A stretch of DNA of 64,000 bases, taken from Multifurca ochricompacta. Taxonomy: Eukaryota; Basidiomycota; Agaricomycetes; Russulales; Russulaceae. The stretch is taken from the NCBI GenBank assembly GCA_022496185.1, contig WTXG01000101.1, positions 1 through 64,000 of the forward strand, in the 5' to 3' direction. The notes under the pieces are model-generated. The model had not been told where the DNA came from and did no database searches. It saw only the letters and a list, made by a program, of their open reading frames with translations. A program made the position numbers and the translations under genes. Positions 32,753 through 44,539 of this stretch are shown piece by piece (within the stretch, counting starts at the first letter, position 1; every line of letters starts with the position of its first letter).

Positions 32753-35700
32753 ATAGTCTCCCACACATTGATCCTCGCACCATGCTCGATCAGCCATTTC
32801 ACGATCTCCAAATGTCCATAGAGTGCCGCTGCGTGCAGAGCATATCCATAATCGCCGCCCATTGCATTGACATCAGCCCCATGGTCCAGCAGCGACTTTA
32901 CCATCTCCAAATGTCCTTTGGATGCCGCTGCCTGCAGAGCATGTCCATAACGGCCGCCCTCCGCATTGACATCAGCGCCATGGTCTAGCAGCAATTTCGC
33001 GATCTCCAAATGTCCATTGAATGCCGCTGCCTGCAGAGCATATCCATAAATGCCGCCCATTGCATTGACATCAGCCCCATGGTCTAGCAGCCATTTCACG
33101 ATCTCCAAATGTCCATAGAGTGCCGCTGCGTGCAGAGCATATCCATAATCGCCGCCCATTGCATTGACATCAGCCCCATGGTCCAGCAGCGACTTTACCA
33201 TCTCCAAATGTCCTCTGGATGCCGCTGCCTGCAGAGCATGTCCATAACGGCCGCCCTCCACATTGACATCAGCGCCATGGTCTAGCAGCGATTTCACGAT
33301 CTCCAAATGTTCATTGCGTACTGCTGCCTGCAGAGCATATTCATCATAGCTCCCCATTGCATTGACATCAGCGCCATGATCTAGCAGCCATTTCACGATC
33401 TCCAAATGCCAATTGTGTACCGCTGCGTGCAGAGCATATGCAAAATGGCCGCCCTCTGCATTGACATCAGCGCCATGGTCTAGCAGCATTTTCACGATCT
33501 CCAAATGACCACCGAATGCCGCTGCCTGCAGAGCATATCCATAATAGCCGCCCATTGCATTGACATCAACGCCATGGTCCAGCAGCGACTTTACCATCTC
33601 CAAATGTCCTCTGGATGACGCTGCCTGCAGAGCATATCCATAATGGCCGCTCTTCGCATTGACATCAGCGCCATGGTCTATCAGCGATTTCACGATCTCC
33701 AAATGTCCATAGGATACCGCTTCCTGCAGAGCATATCCATAAAAGCTGTCCTCCGCATTGACATCAGCGCCATGGTCTAGCAGCAATTTCACCATCTCCA
33801 AATGTCCATAGGATACCGCTGCCCGCAGAGCATATCTATAAAAGCCGCCCTCCGCATTGACATCAGCGCCATGGTCTAGCAGCGATTTCGCGATCTCCAA
33901 GTGTCCATTTAATGCCGCTACATGTAGAGCATGTCCATAATTGTCGCCCTTCACATTGACATCAACACCATGGTCCAGCAGCCAATTCACGATCTCCAAA
34001 TGCCTATTGTATACCGCGGTGTGTAGAGCTTGTCCATAAAAGCCGCTCTTCGCATTGACATCGGCGTCATGGTCTAGCAGCCATTTCATCATCTCCAAAT
34101 GACCATGGAGTGCCGCTGCGTGCAGAGCATATCGGAAATAGCCGCCCTCTTTATTGACATCAGCGCCATGGTCTAGCAGCGATTTAAAAGTCTCCAAATG
34201 TCCATTGGATGCCGCTGCCTGCACAGCATATCCATAATGGCCGCCCTCCGCATTGACATCAGCGCCATGGTCTAGCAGCCATTTCACCATCTCCAAATGT
34301 CCATTGAATGCCGCTGCCTGCAGAGCATATCCATAACGGCCGCCCTCCGCATTGACATAAGCGCCATGGTCTATCAGCGATTTCACGATCTCCAAGTGTC
34401 CATTTAATGCCGCTTCATGTAGAGCATGTGCATACTGGATGCTATTCGCATTGACATCAGCGCCATGGTCTAGCAGCCATTTCACCATCTCCAAATGTCC
34501 ATTGAATGCCGCTGTCTGCAGAGCATATCCATAATGGCCGCCCCTCGCATTGACATTAGCGCCATGGCCTACCAGCCATTTCACGATCTCCATTTGGCCT
34601 ATCACGCATGCCGCTTGTAATGGTGTATCATAATTGCCACCTCGAGTATTCACCCTCCCAGGTTGCTTAATCCCGAGATGTTCCACCAGCCCAGGGAAGC
34701 CGCAGAGAGCCGCGTAGTATATTGGGTGTACTGAAGTGTCTTTTGTCCCCCCCGAGTTGGGCCTGTCATGGTCATGTATTCCAATCCAAGCTATGAAGTG
34801 CGTCTTGTCTGGGTCAAACAACGTTTCCATTCCATCTCGTACATCCAGGGAGACATCCTCGAATCGTGCGTGACCGACCCAGTGTTCTGCTGCATATCGA
34901 GACAACGGGAAGTTCAAGATAGTATCGGCGTCCGTGGTCTTGTCGAATTGAAGCAGTGTACTCAGGCATGTCTGGGCAAGCACTCTATGCGATTCTTTGG
35001 GGAGAACGTGGTAGCGCCTTTCCGTCGATCCCGCCAGCCGGTCTGACGTCAGGAATTCCCGCACAGAGAAGTGCGCAAACTGTACAACACGACTCTCTTC
35101 TCCTTTGTCATAAACATGATTGACAATGACAACCAAGCTGGAGCATGTGGACAGTACAGTTCCGTCAGAGTCCGTGTTTCGCCAGGTTATGTCATGCCTT
35201 GGCATATTGCCAGCGTCGAAATCGAATTCAAGCATCGTCGCGACCTCCTCGACTCGGAGTGGACGAGCAGAGAACGCAAGGCATTGGAATAGGCGATGAG
35301 CGAATTTCCAGTCATTATCGCGGATCCTCCGTAGCGTGGCCTCATATGTTTCATCCAGTGTTTTTGGGAGTGATTCGAGCGTCGAATAGAAGTTCCTCGG
35401 TTGACAGTGGCGCAGTGTCTCCAGTTGGCAGTAAACCCATCTAAACCTACATCATGACATGAATAATGATCGCGAAATAAATATTCATTTTGGTTTGAAA
35501 CTTACATTCCGTTTGCCTTTTCCGAGAGCGTTTTGATCACGAGTTCCTTTCTCTTCGCCTCCCACTCACTCATCATGGGGTCCGTGTTGACCGTTGAGTA
35601 GATATATTCGGAGATGTCCCGCGTTTGCCCGCCTTCCGCATGAAGGGATACAGGAAAATGCGCCAGCTTTTTAAAGGCTTTCTGAATATCTGGTTCGGGG

Positions 35701-37294
35701 CGGCTAGTGACGCAGATCCTTAAATTTGCGAGGCGGAGGTCGACGAGGTCTTTGATAAGGTCTAATACTTCTTCGCGTTTAGATGGCATTCCAGAGAGGG
35801 GACATTCGTCAAGGGCGTCAATGATGATGTACATCGGGCCCTGAACGGGTGTTACGAGAATGGCCTTCAAAGCTTCTGCAAGAACTTTCTCATCGGGCTG
35901 CTTCTTGCCATTATCATGTTTCGAGTACAATTCAGAGGCGATGGCATGGTAGGCATCTGACTGGGAACAGAACTGTATCAAGAGAGAGGACAGTAGACCA
36001 CGAATATTTTGCTTTTCCTTGTCTCGAAAGTCGCAATAAAAGTATCCCAAGTAGGCAGATCCAGCAGAACGCAGACGCTGGACATCATCAACGATGGTGG
36101 AACTGACCATTCAGATGAGTGCTGGTGACACCCTATAATACTAGGCAAGCGTACCAAAGGATGCTCTTGCCAGAGCCCGCTTTCAAGAAAAGACCGTCAG
36201 CAACAAGAAGCACCCAGATAACGCAGTCAACCTACCATTACCGTTTAACCATAGAAGCGAACCCTTCGATTTCCATTCCTTGAATCTTTCCCCTTCAACG
36301 AACCACTTGGCGGTTCCCTTGTGATAAAGTTTCCGCGCAATGTTGTGATTTGTAGATGGGTCAGGAGGCGACAGCCATGTCTGAATATTCTTGTCCATCT
36401 GATCATCTGCAAAGAATGTCTTAGCTGCCTTGTCTATAATGTTACTACGAAATCAATGACGAACACATTATCTTGTTCACAGTACCAAATGTGTGCGCCG
36501 CTACGGTGAGAGACTCTTCCTGGGTCAATTTGTCCAACCTTTGAAGGGCGTCCTGGACCTCATTATCCCCTATCAACATCCGTCCGTACGCCCCTGCCAA
36601 ACGTTTAATCGCGGGAACATGAAACGGTAGTTCACTCACTGATTCGTCCTTGTTGGATCTGTTTCGTCGCCAGAGCAAGGATGGTAGCAGTTCCGCCATC
36701 GTCTTGACGAGGATCTCGACCATGGACTCGGTAAAGGGGTCTCAGGGGAAGTGTAAATCTTGAGGCGGATGAGAAAACCTTGCATGGATTCAAAGAGGTT
36801 GAGTAGAGAATCGTAACTATCACTGATCTTCTTTGATGCCTTTAGAATGAAGGTGAGATAACCGGTTGTAAGCAAGGGAGAGAGATACGGACAGAGAGAA
36901 GGACATCAACAGCAGAAAATATGGCCTGTGCGGGTGGAAACACCTGTAAGAGAACATGTTGTAAGCTGGTCATAGTGAATGGGCAACACCAATTAGGACT
37001 CACGGAACCAATGCCATTTACGAGTGGTGCGCAGTTCGTGAGGGCGAGGAGTATATTCACGGTTGGTTTCAGTTCCCTTAGAAGCCGCGTCTTGTGATTG
37101 CCGTTTCGGAACTTGTTAAACAGAGACGATCCTCCTTGAAGTACGTCGATCACGGCGTCCACGGTGTGACATCCTTTCAACTTGTCGACAAGCTGGTGTT
37201 CGGATAGATTTATGCCTGTGTTTGTAAGATACTGATCTAGGGCAGTATCTAGGATGAGTTTGAAATGAGAAGAGGAGGCAGGAGCTGAAGACAT
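32725..37294 (-). pseudogene. NLR1: Goodbye-NACHT-ankyrin receptor-like gene, 20 repeats
   Basis: The exons, by comparison with NLR2, are 37294-37004, 36943-36893, 36839-36640, 36593-36486, 36406-36236, 36179-36155, 36102-35506 and 35446-32725. The N-terminus (LDQYLTNTGINLSEHQLVDK and on) fits the fungal Goodbye domain of STAND proteins. The NACHT domain has Walker A AGSGKS (25-nt exon 6) and Walker B YIIIDALDE. About 20 ankyrin repeats follow. Exon 3 is 200 nt where NLR2 has 202, because of single-base losses near 36740 (G4 against G5) and near 36692 (GGTAG against GGTGAG), so the frame does not reach the NACHT domain. The first could be an assembly error; the second is not in a homopolymer. 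The stop lies inside a fold-back repeat. Confidence 0.85.
32770..34690 (-). repeat. Tandem 99-bp ankyrin-coding repeats
   Basis: About 20 units of 33 residues with the pattern YGYALQAAA..GHLEIVKWLLDHGADVNA. They are so alike in DNA that a recent three-unit (297-bp) duplication is visible: the block around 32830-32990 repeats at 33127-33287 with only a few changes. NLR2 has only about four units. Confidence 0.93.
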
Positions 37295-37299
37295 GAAGC

Positions 37300-37570
37300 T
37301 AGACTGGGTTATGGGGAAGAGAAAGAGGATCCCTGGGAAAGGCGGCGGTTATCGATGGTTTATGTATAGATAGCCGCCTTAAAACGAAGATAGACGCTGG
37401 GATGTAGAGGTGACAAGAGACAACATAGATACTGCATCTTGGAGGACCAGTGAAACCAAACTTTGCAGATGCGGCACCAGAACGGACCATGACTGACCAT
37501 CTAGCCATTTTTTATATTTATTTTTTAAATTGATTTTTATACTACTACATTTGCCGCGAGGCCAGTGCAG
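37300..37570 (-). other. NLR1 upstream region
   Basis: This is the promoter side of NLR1. The block GAGGATCCCTGGGAAAGG through GACTGACCATCT recurs at 50980-51180 without a gene attached. The TATATTTATTTTTTAAATTG stretch is AT-rich. No definite promoter element was identified. Confidence 0.5.
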
Positions 37571-37769
37571 TTAATGTAAGCAGCTGTTAAAAGGGTTTTA
37601 GCTATTGTGGTCAAAACTGAAGTGAACATGTACAAAGTAGAGTCCTTATATACTACTTAAACAGTGAGAGAAATATAACTACTTAATTGTCGAAGGAACT
37701 TGTTGTGCGTGCAATGTGGAATTGTCTTTAACTGACGCACTATAGATTATTATCACGATCAATAATAAG
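37571..37769 (-). repeat. Family-D LTR fragment
   Basis: It shares GGTCAAAACTGAAGTGAACATG, GTGCGTGCAATGTGGAATTGTC and GATTATTATCACGATC with the family-D LTRs. TIR element copy 2 truncates it on the right. Confidence 0.6.
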
Positions 37770-38666
37770 TCACCCAACTCCCCCACCGCTGACATCCCTA
37801 AAGTGGTAATATTGTCACACGACTGTGATTTGTAATAATATTTATTTTAAGAAGGAAAGTTATCGTTGATCAACAAAAAATCATTACGCATCAAAGTCAT
37901 GTGACATGTATACAATGTTTTCACTAATAGCGAAAGACTGGCTCTGGGTCTGCTCATGCGACGACCTCACCCCCCTCACCTTCCCTCACGCACTCCAGGA
38001 CATGTGGGCCTTCACAAGGCCTCCTTTGGTGAGATGACCTCGTGAGCTGGATTAGGTCTGAGTTAGTGATGTTGGCTAGTATGGGTAAGTTCACCTTTCT
38101 TCTCCAACACACAGACTCTCTTCCCCTCCCCACTCCTCTATTACACACTGTCTCTCTTGTTTCCCTCTACCAAGAGGTTTCACACATGGCGGTCCCTACC
38201 CTTCTCTCATGTTCACAACAGTAGTTACTATGTACTGGTAGTAGCTGTGTGATTTGGGCATGGCCCTGAAGCATGAATAAAATCAATTTCCAAAAAAAAA
38301 CCTAATAGTGAAAATGCTTAACATCCTCCCTCCTCCTGTCCATGCAATGGGCAATAACACTCCTGCTACAAAAAAAGTTCCAAGGCATGGTGTAAAAATC
38401 TTGTAAAATAGTTAGACAGAGTTGTGAGAACGAGTGAGAACACCAAAGTTCTTATCTAATCCTTATCTGATCTTATTCCAACTGATTTGTAATGATATTT
38501 ATTTTGTTGATAACTTTCCGTTTTAAAATAAATATTCAACGATAACTCCCTTTTTAAAATAAATATTATTACAAATCAAAGTCGTGTGACAAGATTACCA
38601 CTTTAAGGATGTCGTGCGACAACAGTACTACTTTAGGGATGTCAGTGGTGGGGAAGAGTTGGGTGA
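37770..38666. mobile_element. TIR element (MITE-like), copy 2
   Basis: It starts TCACCCAACTCCCCCACCGC and ends GTGGTGGGGAAGAGTTGGGTGA, which are inverted copies, with the same long AT-rich terminal repeats as 3112-3967. The right repeat is partly duplicated (AAATAAATATT twice; two GTGTGACAA/GTGCGACAA pieces near 38580-38640). It carries the same SINE as copy 1. No transposase. Confidence 0.75.
37936..38301 (+). mobile_element. SINE-like retroposon inside TIR element copy 2
   Basis: It has the same position and direct repeats (ACTAATAGCGAAA, 37923-37935; CTAATAGTGAAA, 38302-38313) as the SINE in copy 1. The SINE therefore entered an ancestral TIR element that was then copied. Confidence 0.6.
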
Positions 38667-38770
38667 GCTCAGCTCTAAGCGCAACTCAGCCAAGGTAGAA
38701 TCGCCAAGGTTCTTATACCCGCAAAACCCAACCGTCACATACTCTTTAATATTTAAAGCTTAGCACTCAA

Positions 38771-40663
38771 GTGAGCAAACCCATTTCTATCAACATGGCC
38801 TCTTGCCAAACGCGTGAGAACACCAGGAATCGCTCTGAGAACTTTCAACTCGGCCACTTTGCCGTTGATGAGTCCCTATCAAAGTTGTATGCATCGGTGC
38901 CGGATTTTGTGGTATCCTCGCAGCCATTCGGTCAGAAACATTCTTCTTTTGTTCTCTATAGTTTCTCGCCAGGTTCCATTATTTTATAGCTTTGCGCGGA
39001 AGCCAAACATCGAGGGAGAAGGGGATCGGCGGTACTTGGTTCGTTAACAAATACCCTCTGAGAATCATCTTCCCATCCATATTCAGCCTTCAGTTCAGTC
39101 CTCAATGAACAGGGACTCCCATTGTGATATACCCTCCCACAGTGTAAGACACTTCCCTGGTCGTCGCTCGCTCTCAAGCCGGATATTTCCGTTCGCGCGT
39201 CTATCCAGTATATAGCCTTCGAGACCAATGTGCGTCGCTTTCTCAGAAGAAGCGGGCCAAAAAAACACTCATCCACCTCTAGAATTACCAAACTGATGCG
39301 CTCTTGAGGGTGGTAGGTAGACTGGTCCGGATTCTACGCCTCTGAGGCCAAGATCCTCGGTTACCTCAAGCGAATGGTCGAAAAGTACAAGTTCATGCAC
39401 CACATAAAACCAGAACACGAGTTCACGTACGCCTCGTCGGATGAGGCGACGGGCAAATGGCACCTCAGGATCCGACGTGATGGAGGCGATGACGCGGAGA
39501 TCGAGGACACGGGGTACCTGCTTTTCATGGGTGTTGGTATCCTTCATTCCAGGTCTTGGTGATTTCCGTGGACGCGTACTTCACAGTGGGCAGTGGGACG
39601 TCACCGAGGAGGGTGAGTGGGAAGAAGGCGTGAAGTGTGGAGGACTGGAGGGATAAGGCCGTCAGTATCATTGGGAATGTGAGTGACTGGTAGAGTGCTA
39701 AGTCCTCCCCCTCCCAACGCACTCTTTCGTATCGTCTGACTGGGGTCTTGTCCTTTTAAGGATTCTTCCGGAATGCAACTTGTCACCACGCTTCAGCCCA
39801 AAGTCAAGTCGATCGTAAACTACACCTTGGATCGGAGAGCTATTCTCCCTTCGCACCGTGCTCGAACTCGCCGGTGGTGATCCAGTGAGCAACGATTGTA
39901 TGCATCACATGGTCACAGTCACACTGACATCTCTAACCACTAAAGATTTATATTCAGAGAAAGACCGCGAGGCGTTGGGATGAGAAGTACTATAAAGAGT
40001 TTAGGCACAAGATTGAAGCAGGTCTCAACGTGCGTTTTCTATTCTATCTTAGGTGACGATGACCCATCTGAAAGTGGAATTTCTCTCGCTCTACTCAGTT
40101 GCTCAGACCACTATCCGAGGCTCGGACTTGCAGAAACTGGTTGGAGAATTATTCAAGAGAGAAATGAAAAGACGACTCGCTGCACGTCCGGAGCTGATAG
40201 AAAAAAGAAATTACTGTCTCTTCAGCGCTCCAGTGGATTGAGGCTCACTCGCAGTCGTTCCACAATTCGCTGTCTGCTGTCGTCGACTTACACCCGGTCT
40301 CGTCTACTTGGAAGCTCTATGCACGGAAATGTGAGGGGTGGGGCGACCAATGCGCACTTGCCACATATAATTTACTGCATCGTCTGTTATTTTCCACAGA
40401 CGACAATCCAGACGACACCAATCGCACGCGTCACACCTACAGGAATCGAGCTCGAAGACGGAAGTGCTGAACACATCGACGTGCTCATCTGCGCGACGGG
40501 ATTTAACGTCTCCTATCGTTTCTCATTCACCGCCCTTCGAAAGGGATGGTCTAGCGCTCAACGCACGCTGGGCCGCCACTGGAGGCGCGGAAGCTTACCT
40601 TTCCATTACCCTGGATGGATTCCCGAATCTGTTTTTTTGAGGTGGACCCAACCTCGGGTGTGA
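38771..40663 (+). pseudogene. Flavin monooxygenase (Baeyer-Villiger type) pseudogene
   Basis: Scattered pieces of a class B FAD/NADPH monooxygenase appear in order: FQLGHFAVDE near 38845; DWSGFYASEAKILGYLKRMV to GYLL near 39340-39530; FRGRVLHSGQWDVTEE near 39560; a second Rossmann strand VSIIGN, a GTGAGT intron, then SSGMQLVTTLQPKV (39664-39815); YYKEFRHKIEAGLN near 40000; KRRLAARPELIEK near 40170; CRRLTPGLVYLEAL near 40280; and TPIARVTPTGIELEDGSAEH with the ICATGF motif near 40420-40510. The FAD-binding GxGxxG is missing and frames change repeatedly. In the second Rossmann motif GNGSSG reads GNDSSG. The enzyme would have oxidised ketones or heteroatoms; here it is dead. Confidence 0.8.
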
Positions 40664-41563
40664 ATTCGGGTTCTTTACTTGTTATATTTGAATGTCAGGT
40701 TGAGTATGCGGTCAGTGCGAACAAGTAGAAGAGCTACAGCGGGGGTTTGCCTTCTTTGGGGGGGGGGGGGGCTTAGGCTTCCACTTGCGCACCTGACACA
40801 CGTGGCCGAAGGCTTAAAGAGTCCGATGAGAAGGGCCGAGATGAGCGCAAACCAGGGAGATAAGAGGCAGGCGATCAGACGGAAGTTTAGTTCACGGGTT
40901 GTCCTTGCCAAGCGTCTCAAGGCAAGCCCGTCTTGCCTTGTTCAACTGCTCGCCCTTTGTCTCCTCTCCACTCATCACACCACACCTTCAAGCTTCAACT
41001 CAAGAATTACTCGCCGAGGCACACTACTACAACACCCTTTAAGGCTGTCGTCCGCTGTCATATCGTCAATTGTCAAAGGATGTAATGCCACTCATCTCAA
41101 TGCTCATGAGACTGGTCCTCCTTATACCACTTTACTTTCCCAACATGGACTGGGCTCATTGCGTACTGACCACTGTACAGATATGATCTGTGTTGAGTTT
41201 GAGGCAAAGCGTGTTCCCAAACAAAGAGAGAGACAGTGGTGATCAGAGGTATGAGAAGGAGCTCTAAGATAATCTAAGACTTTGGACTTGACGATTTGTC
41301 GTGCTTGAACTTTACGAATAACGCTGCTCACTAGTTCCATTTGACCTTTTCCTACAAGCATTGTATGTACCTTTATATACATGATTGAGGGACCAGTTGA
41401 AGGGAGATTAGTACTGTATGAATGAAAGACAAAACAGAAACGATATGCTTTGGTCCAAGTGGCCAAGCTATCCTTACAACAACTAAGATGATGAAATCCT
41501 GCGTACATAGATACAAAAATACTCTAAATATGCCACTCCGAAAGAAGTTCCATACTTGTAGCT
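40664..41563. other. Intergenic stretch, nothing recognised
   Basis: It contains a run of 13 G near 40760 and short ORFs without domains. The last 60 bp (TTCCATACTTGTAGCTCTACAC) are the NLR2 3' flank and match part of the NLR1 fold-back region. Confidence 0.45.
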
Positions 41564-44512
41564 CTACACGTTGATCCTCGCACCATGCTCAATCAGCCAT
41601 TTCTCGATCTCCACATGACTACTGTCTGCCGCTGTCTGCAGAGCATATCCAAAATAGCTGCCCTCCGCATTGACATCAGCCCCATGGTCTACTAGCCATT
41701 TCACAATCTCCAAATGCCCATTCAATACCGCTGCATGCAGAGCATATCCGAAATAGCCGCCCTTTGCATTGACATCAGCGCCATGGTCTAGCAGCCATTT
41801 CACGATCTCGACATGTCCGAAGGCTATCGCCGCCTGCAGAGGGTATCTATAATTGCCGCCCTCCGCATTGACATCAGCGCCATGGTCTACCAGCCATTTC
41901 ACCAATTGCGGGAAGCCGCAGAGAGCCGCGTAGTATATTGGGTGGACCGAAGTGTCTTCTGTCCCCTCCTCCCTGTATGAGTCCAAGTCATAGATTCCAA
42001 TCCAAACTAGGAAGTGCGTGTTGTCTGGGTCAAACAACGTTTCCATTCCATCTCGTATATCCAGGGAGACATCCTCGAATCGTGCGTGATCCACCCAGTG
42101 TCTTGCCGCATATCGAGACAACGGGAAGTTCAAGATAGTATTAGTGTCCGTAGTCTTGTCCAATTCGAGAAGCGTGCTCAGGCATGTCTGCGCAAGCACT
42201 CTATGCGATTCTTTGGGGAGAACATGGTAGCGCCTTTCCATCGATCCCGCCAGCCGGTCTGACGTCAGGAATTCCCGCACAGAGAAGTGTGCAAATTGTA
42301 CAACACGACTCTCTTTTCCTCTGTCATCGACGTGATTGACAATGACAACCAAGCTGGAGCATGTGGACAGTACAGTTCCGTCAGAGTCCGTGTTTCGCCA
42401 GGTTATGTCATGCCTTGGCATATTGCCAGCGTCGAAATCGAATTTAAGCATCGTCGCAACCTCCTCGACTCGGAGTGGACGAGCAGAGAACGCAAGGCAT
42501 TGGAACAGGCGATGAGCAAACTTCCAGTCATTATCATTGATCCTCCGTAGCGTGGCCTCATATGTTTCATCCAGTGTTTTTGGGAGTGAATCGAGCGTCG
42601 AATGGAAGTTCCTTGGTTGACAGCGGCGCAGTGTCTCCAGTTGGCAGTAAACCCATCTGAACCTACACCACGACATGAATAATGATCGCGAAATAAATAT
42701 TCGTTTTGGTTTGAAGCTTACATTCCGTTTGCCCTTTCCGAGAGCGTATCAATCACGAGTTTCTTTCTCTTCGCCTCCCACACCCTCATTTTGAGGTCCG
42801 TGTTGACCGTCGAGTGGATATATTCGTGGATGTCCCGCATTTGCCCACCTTCCGCATGAAGGGGTACAGCACAATGCACCAGCTCTGTAAAAGATGACTG
42901 AATGTCTGGTTCGGGGCGGCTAGTGACGCAGATCCTTAAATTTGCGAGGCGGAGGTCGACGAGGTCTTTGATAAGGTCCAACACTTCTTCGCGTTTAGAC
43001 GGCATTCCAGAGAGGGGAAATTCATCGAGGGCGTCAATGATGATGTACATTGCGTCCTGAACAGGGGTTTCAAGCATGGTCTTCAAACATCCAGCAAGAA
43101 CGTTCTCGTCCGGCTGCTCCCGACCATTGCCATGTTTCGAGTACAATTCAGAGACAATGACACGGTAGGCATCTGACTGGGAACAGAGCTGCACTAAGAG
43201 AGAAGATAGTAGTCCTCGGATATTTTGCTTTTCCTTGTCTCGAAAGTCGCAATAAAAGTATCCCAAGTAGGCAGATCCAGCATAACATAGACGCCGGACA
43301 TCCTCAACGATGGTGGAACTGACCATTCAGATGAGTGCTTATGATACCCTATAAGGCTAGGCAAATGTACCAAAGGATGCTCTTTCCAGAGCCCGCTTTC
43401 AAGAAAAGATCGTCAGCAACAAGAAGCACTCAAATAGCGCAGTCAACCTACCATTCCCGTTTAACCACAGAAGCGAACCCTCCGATTTCCATTCCTTGAA
43501 TCTTTCGCCTTCAACGAACCACTTGGCGGTTCCCTTGTGATAAAGTTTCCGCGCAATGTTGTGATTTGTAGATGGGTCAGGAGGTGACAGCCATGTCCGA
43601 ATGTCCTTGTTCATCTGATCATCTACAAAGAATGTCTTAGCTGCCCTGTTCATAATGTTACTGCGAAAGGGATGACAAACACATCATTTTGTTCACGGTA
43701 CCAAATGTGTGCGCCGCTACGGCGAGAGACTCTTCCCGGGTCAATTTGTCCAACCTCTGAAGGGCGTCCTGGACCTCATTATCCCCTATCAGCATCCGTC
43801 CGTACGCCACTGCGAAATGTTTAATCGCAGGAATATGAGGACGGTAGTTCACTCACTGAGTCGTCCTTGTTGGATCTGTTTAGTCGCCAGAGCAAGGATG
43901 GTGAGCAGTTCCGCCATCGTCTTGACGAGGATCTCGACCATGGACTCGGTAAAGGGGGTCTCAGGGGAAGTGTATATCTTGAGGCGGATGAGAAAGCGTT
44001 GCATGGATTCAAAGAGGTTGAGTAGAGAATCGTAATTATCACTGATCTTCTTTGATGCCTTTGAATGAAGGTGAGATAACCAGTTGGAAGCAAGGGAAGG
44101 AGATACGGACAGAGAGAAGGACATCAATGGCAGAAAATACGGCCTGTGTGGGTGTAAACATCTGTAAGAGAACATGTTGTAAGCCGGTCATTGCGAATGG
44201 GCAACACCAATTAGGACTCACGGAACCAATGCCATTTACGAGTGGTGTGCAGTTCGTGAGGGCGAGGAGTATATTCACAGTTGGTTTCAGTTCCCTTAGA
44301 AGCCGCGTCTTGTGATTGCCGTTTCGGAACTTGTTAAACAGAGACGATCCTCCTTGAAGTACGTCGATCACGGCGTCCACGGTGCGACATTCTTTCAGCT
44401 TGTCGACACGCTGGTGTTCGGACAGTTTTATACCTGTGTTTGTAAGATACTGATCCAGGGCGGCATCTAGGATGAGTTTGAAATGAGAAGAGGAGGCAGG
44501 AGCTGAAGACAT
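41564..44512 (-). CDS. NLR2: Goodbye-NACHT-ankyrin receptor-like protein, 847 aa
   Basis: The exons are 44512-44222, 44161-44111, 44058-43857, 43809-43702, 43622-43452, 43395-43371, 43318-42722 and 42662-41564. They sum to 2544 nt, exactly 848 codons, with matching phases and GT...AG borders. Residues 1 to about 115 match the fungal Goodbye domain (LDQYLTNTGIKLSEHQRVDK). Walker A N-A-G-S-G-K-S is at about 274-280, with most of it on a 25-nt exon; Walker B IIIDALDE is at about 375-382. A helical region follows, then four ankyrin repeats (from about 726) ending EHGARINV. By family analogy it is a STAND NTPase acting in non-self recognition or regulated cell death; that role is inference. A solo LTR lies 28 bp before the ATG. 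NLR1 is its closest relative here. Confidence 0.85.
43371..43395 (-). other. 25-nt micro-exon carrying the P-loop
   Basis: CGGGCTCTGG AAAGAGCATC CTTTG encodes the AGSGKSIL core of Walker A together with flanking split codons. Introns opening GTAGGT and GTACAT flank it. NLR1 has the same 25-nt exon at 36155-36179, so the structure is conserved between the paralogues. Confidence 0.75.
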
Positions 44513-44539
44513 GAAGCTAGACTGGGTTATGAGAAAAAG

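Noticed and set aside
32770..34690. Regular 99-bp tandem repeats that could suggest a CRISPR-like or satellite array
   Set aside because: They translate on the minus strand as uninterrupted 33-residue ankyrin units; there are no spacers.
40755..40775. A run of 13 G as a regulatory or phase-variable tract
   Set aside because: It lies in a stretch without a gene and may reflect sequencing uncertainty; nothing ties it to a function.
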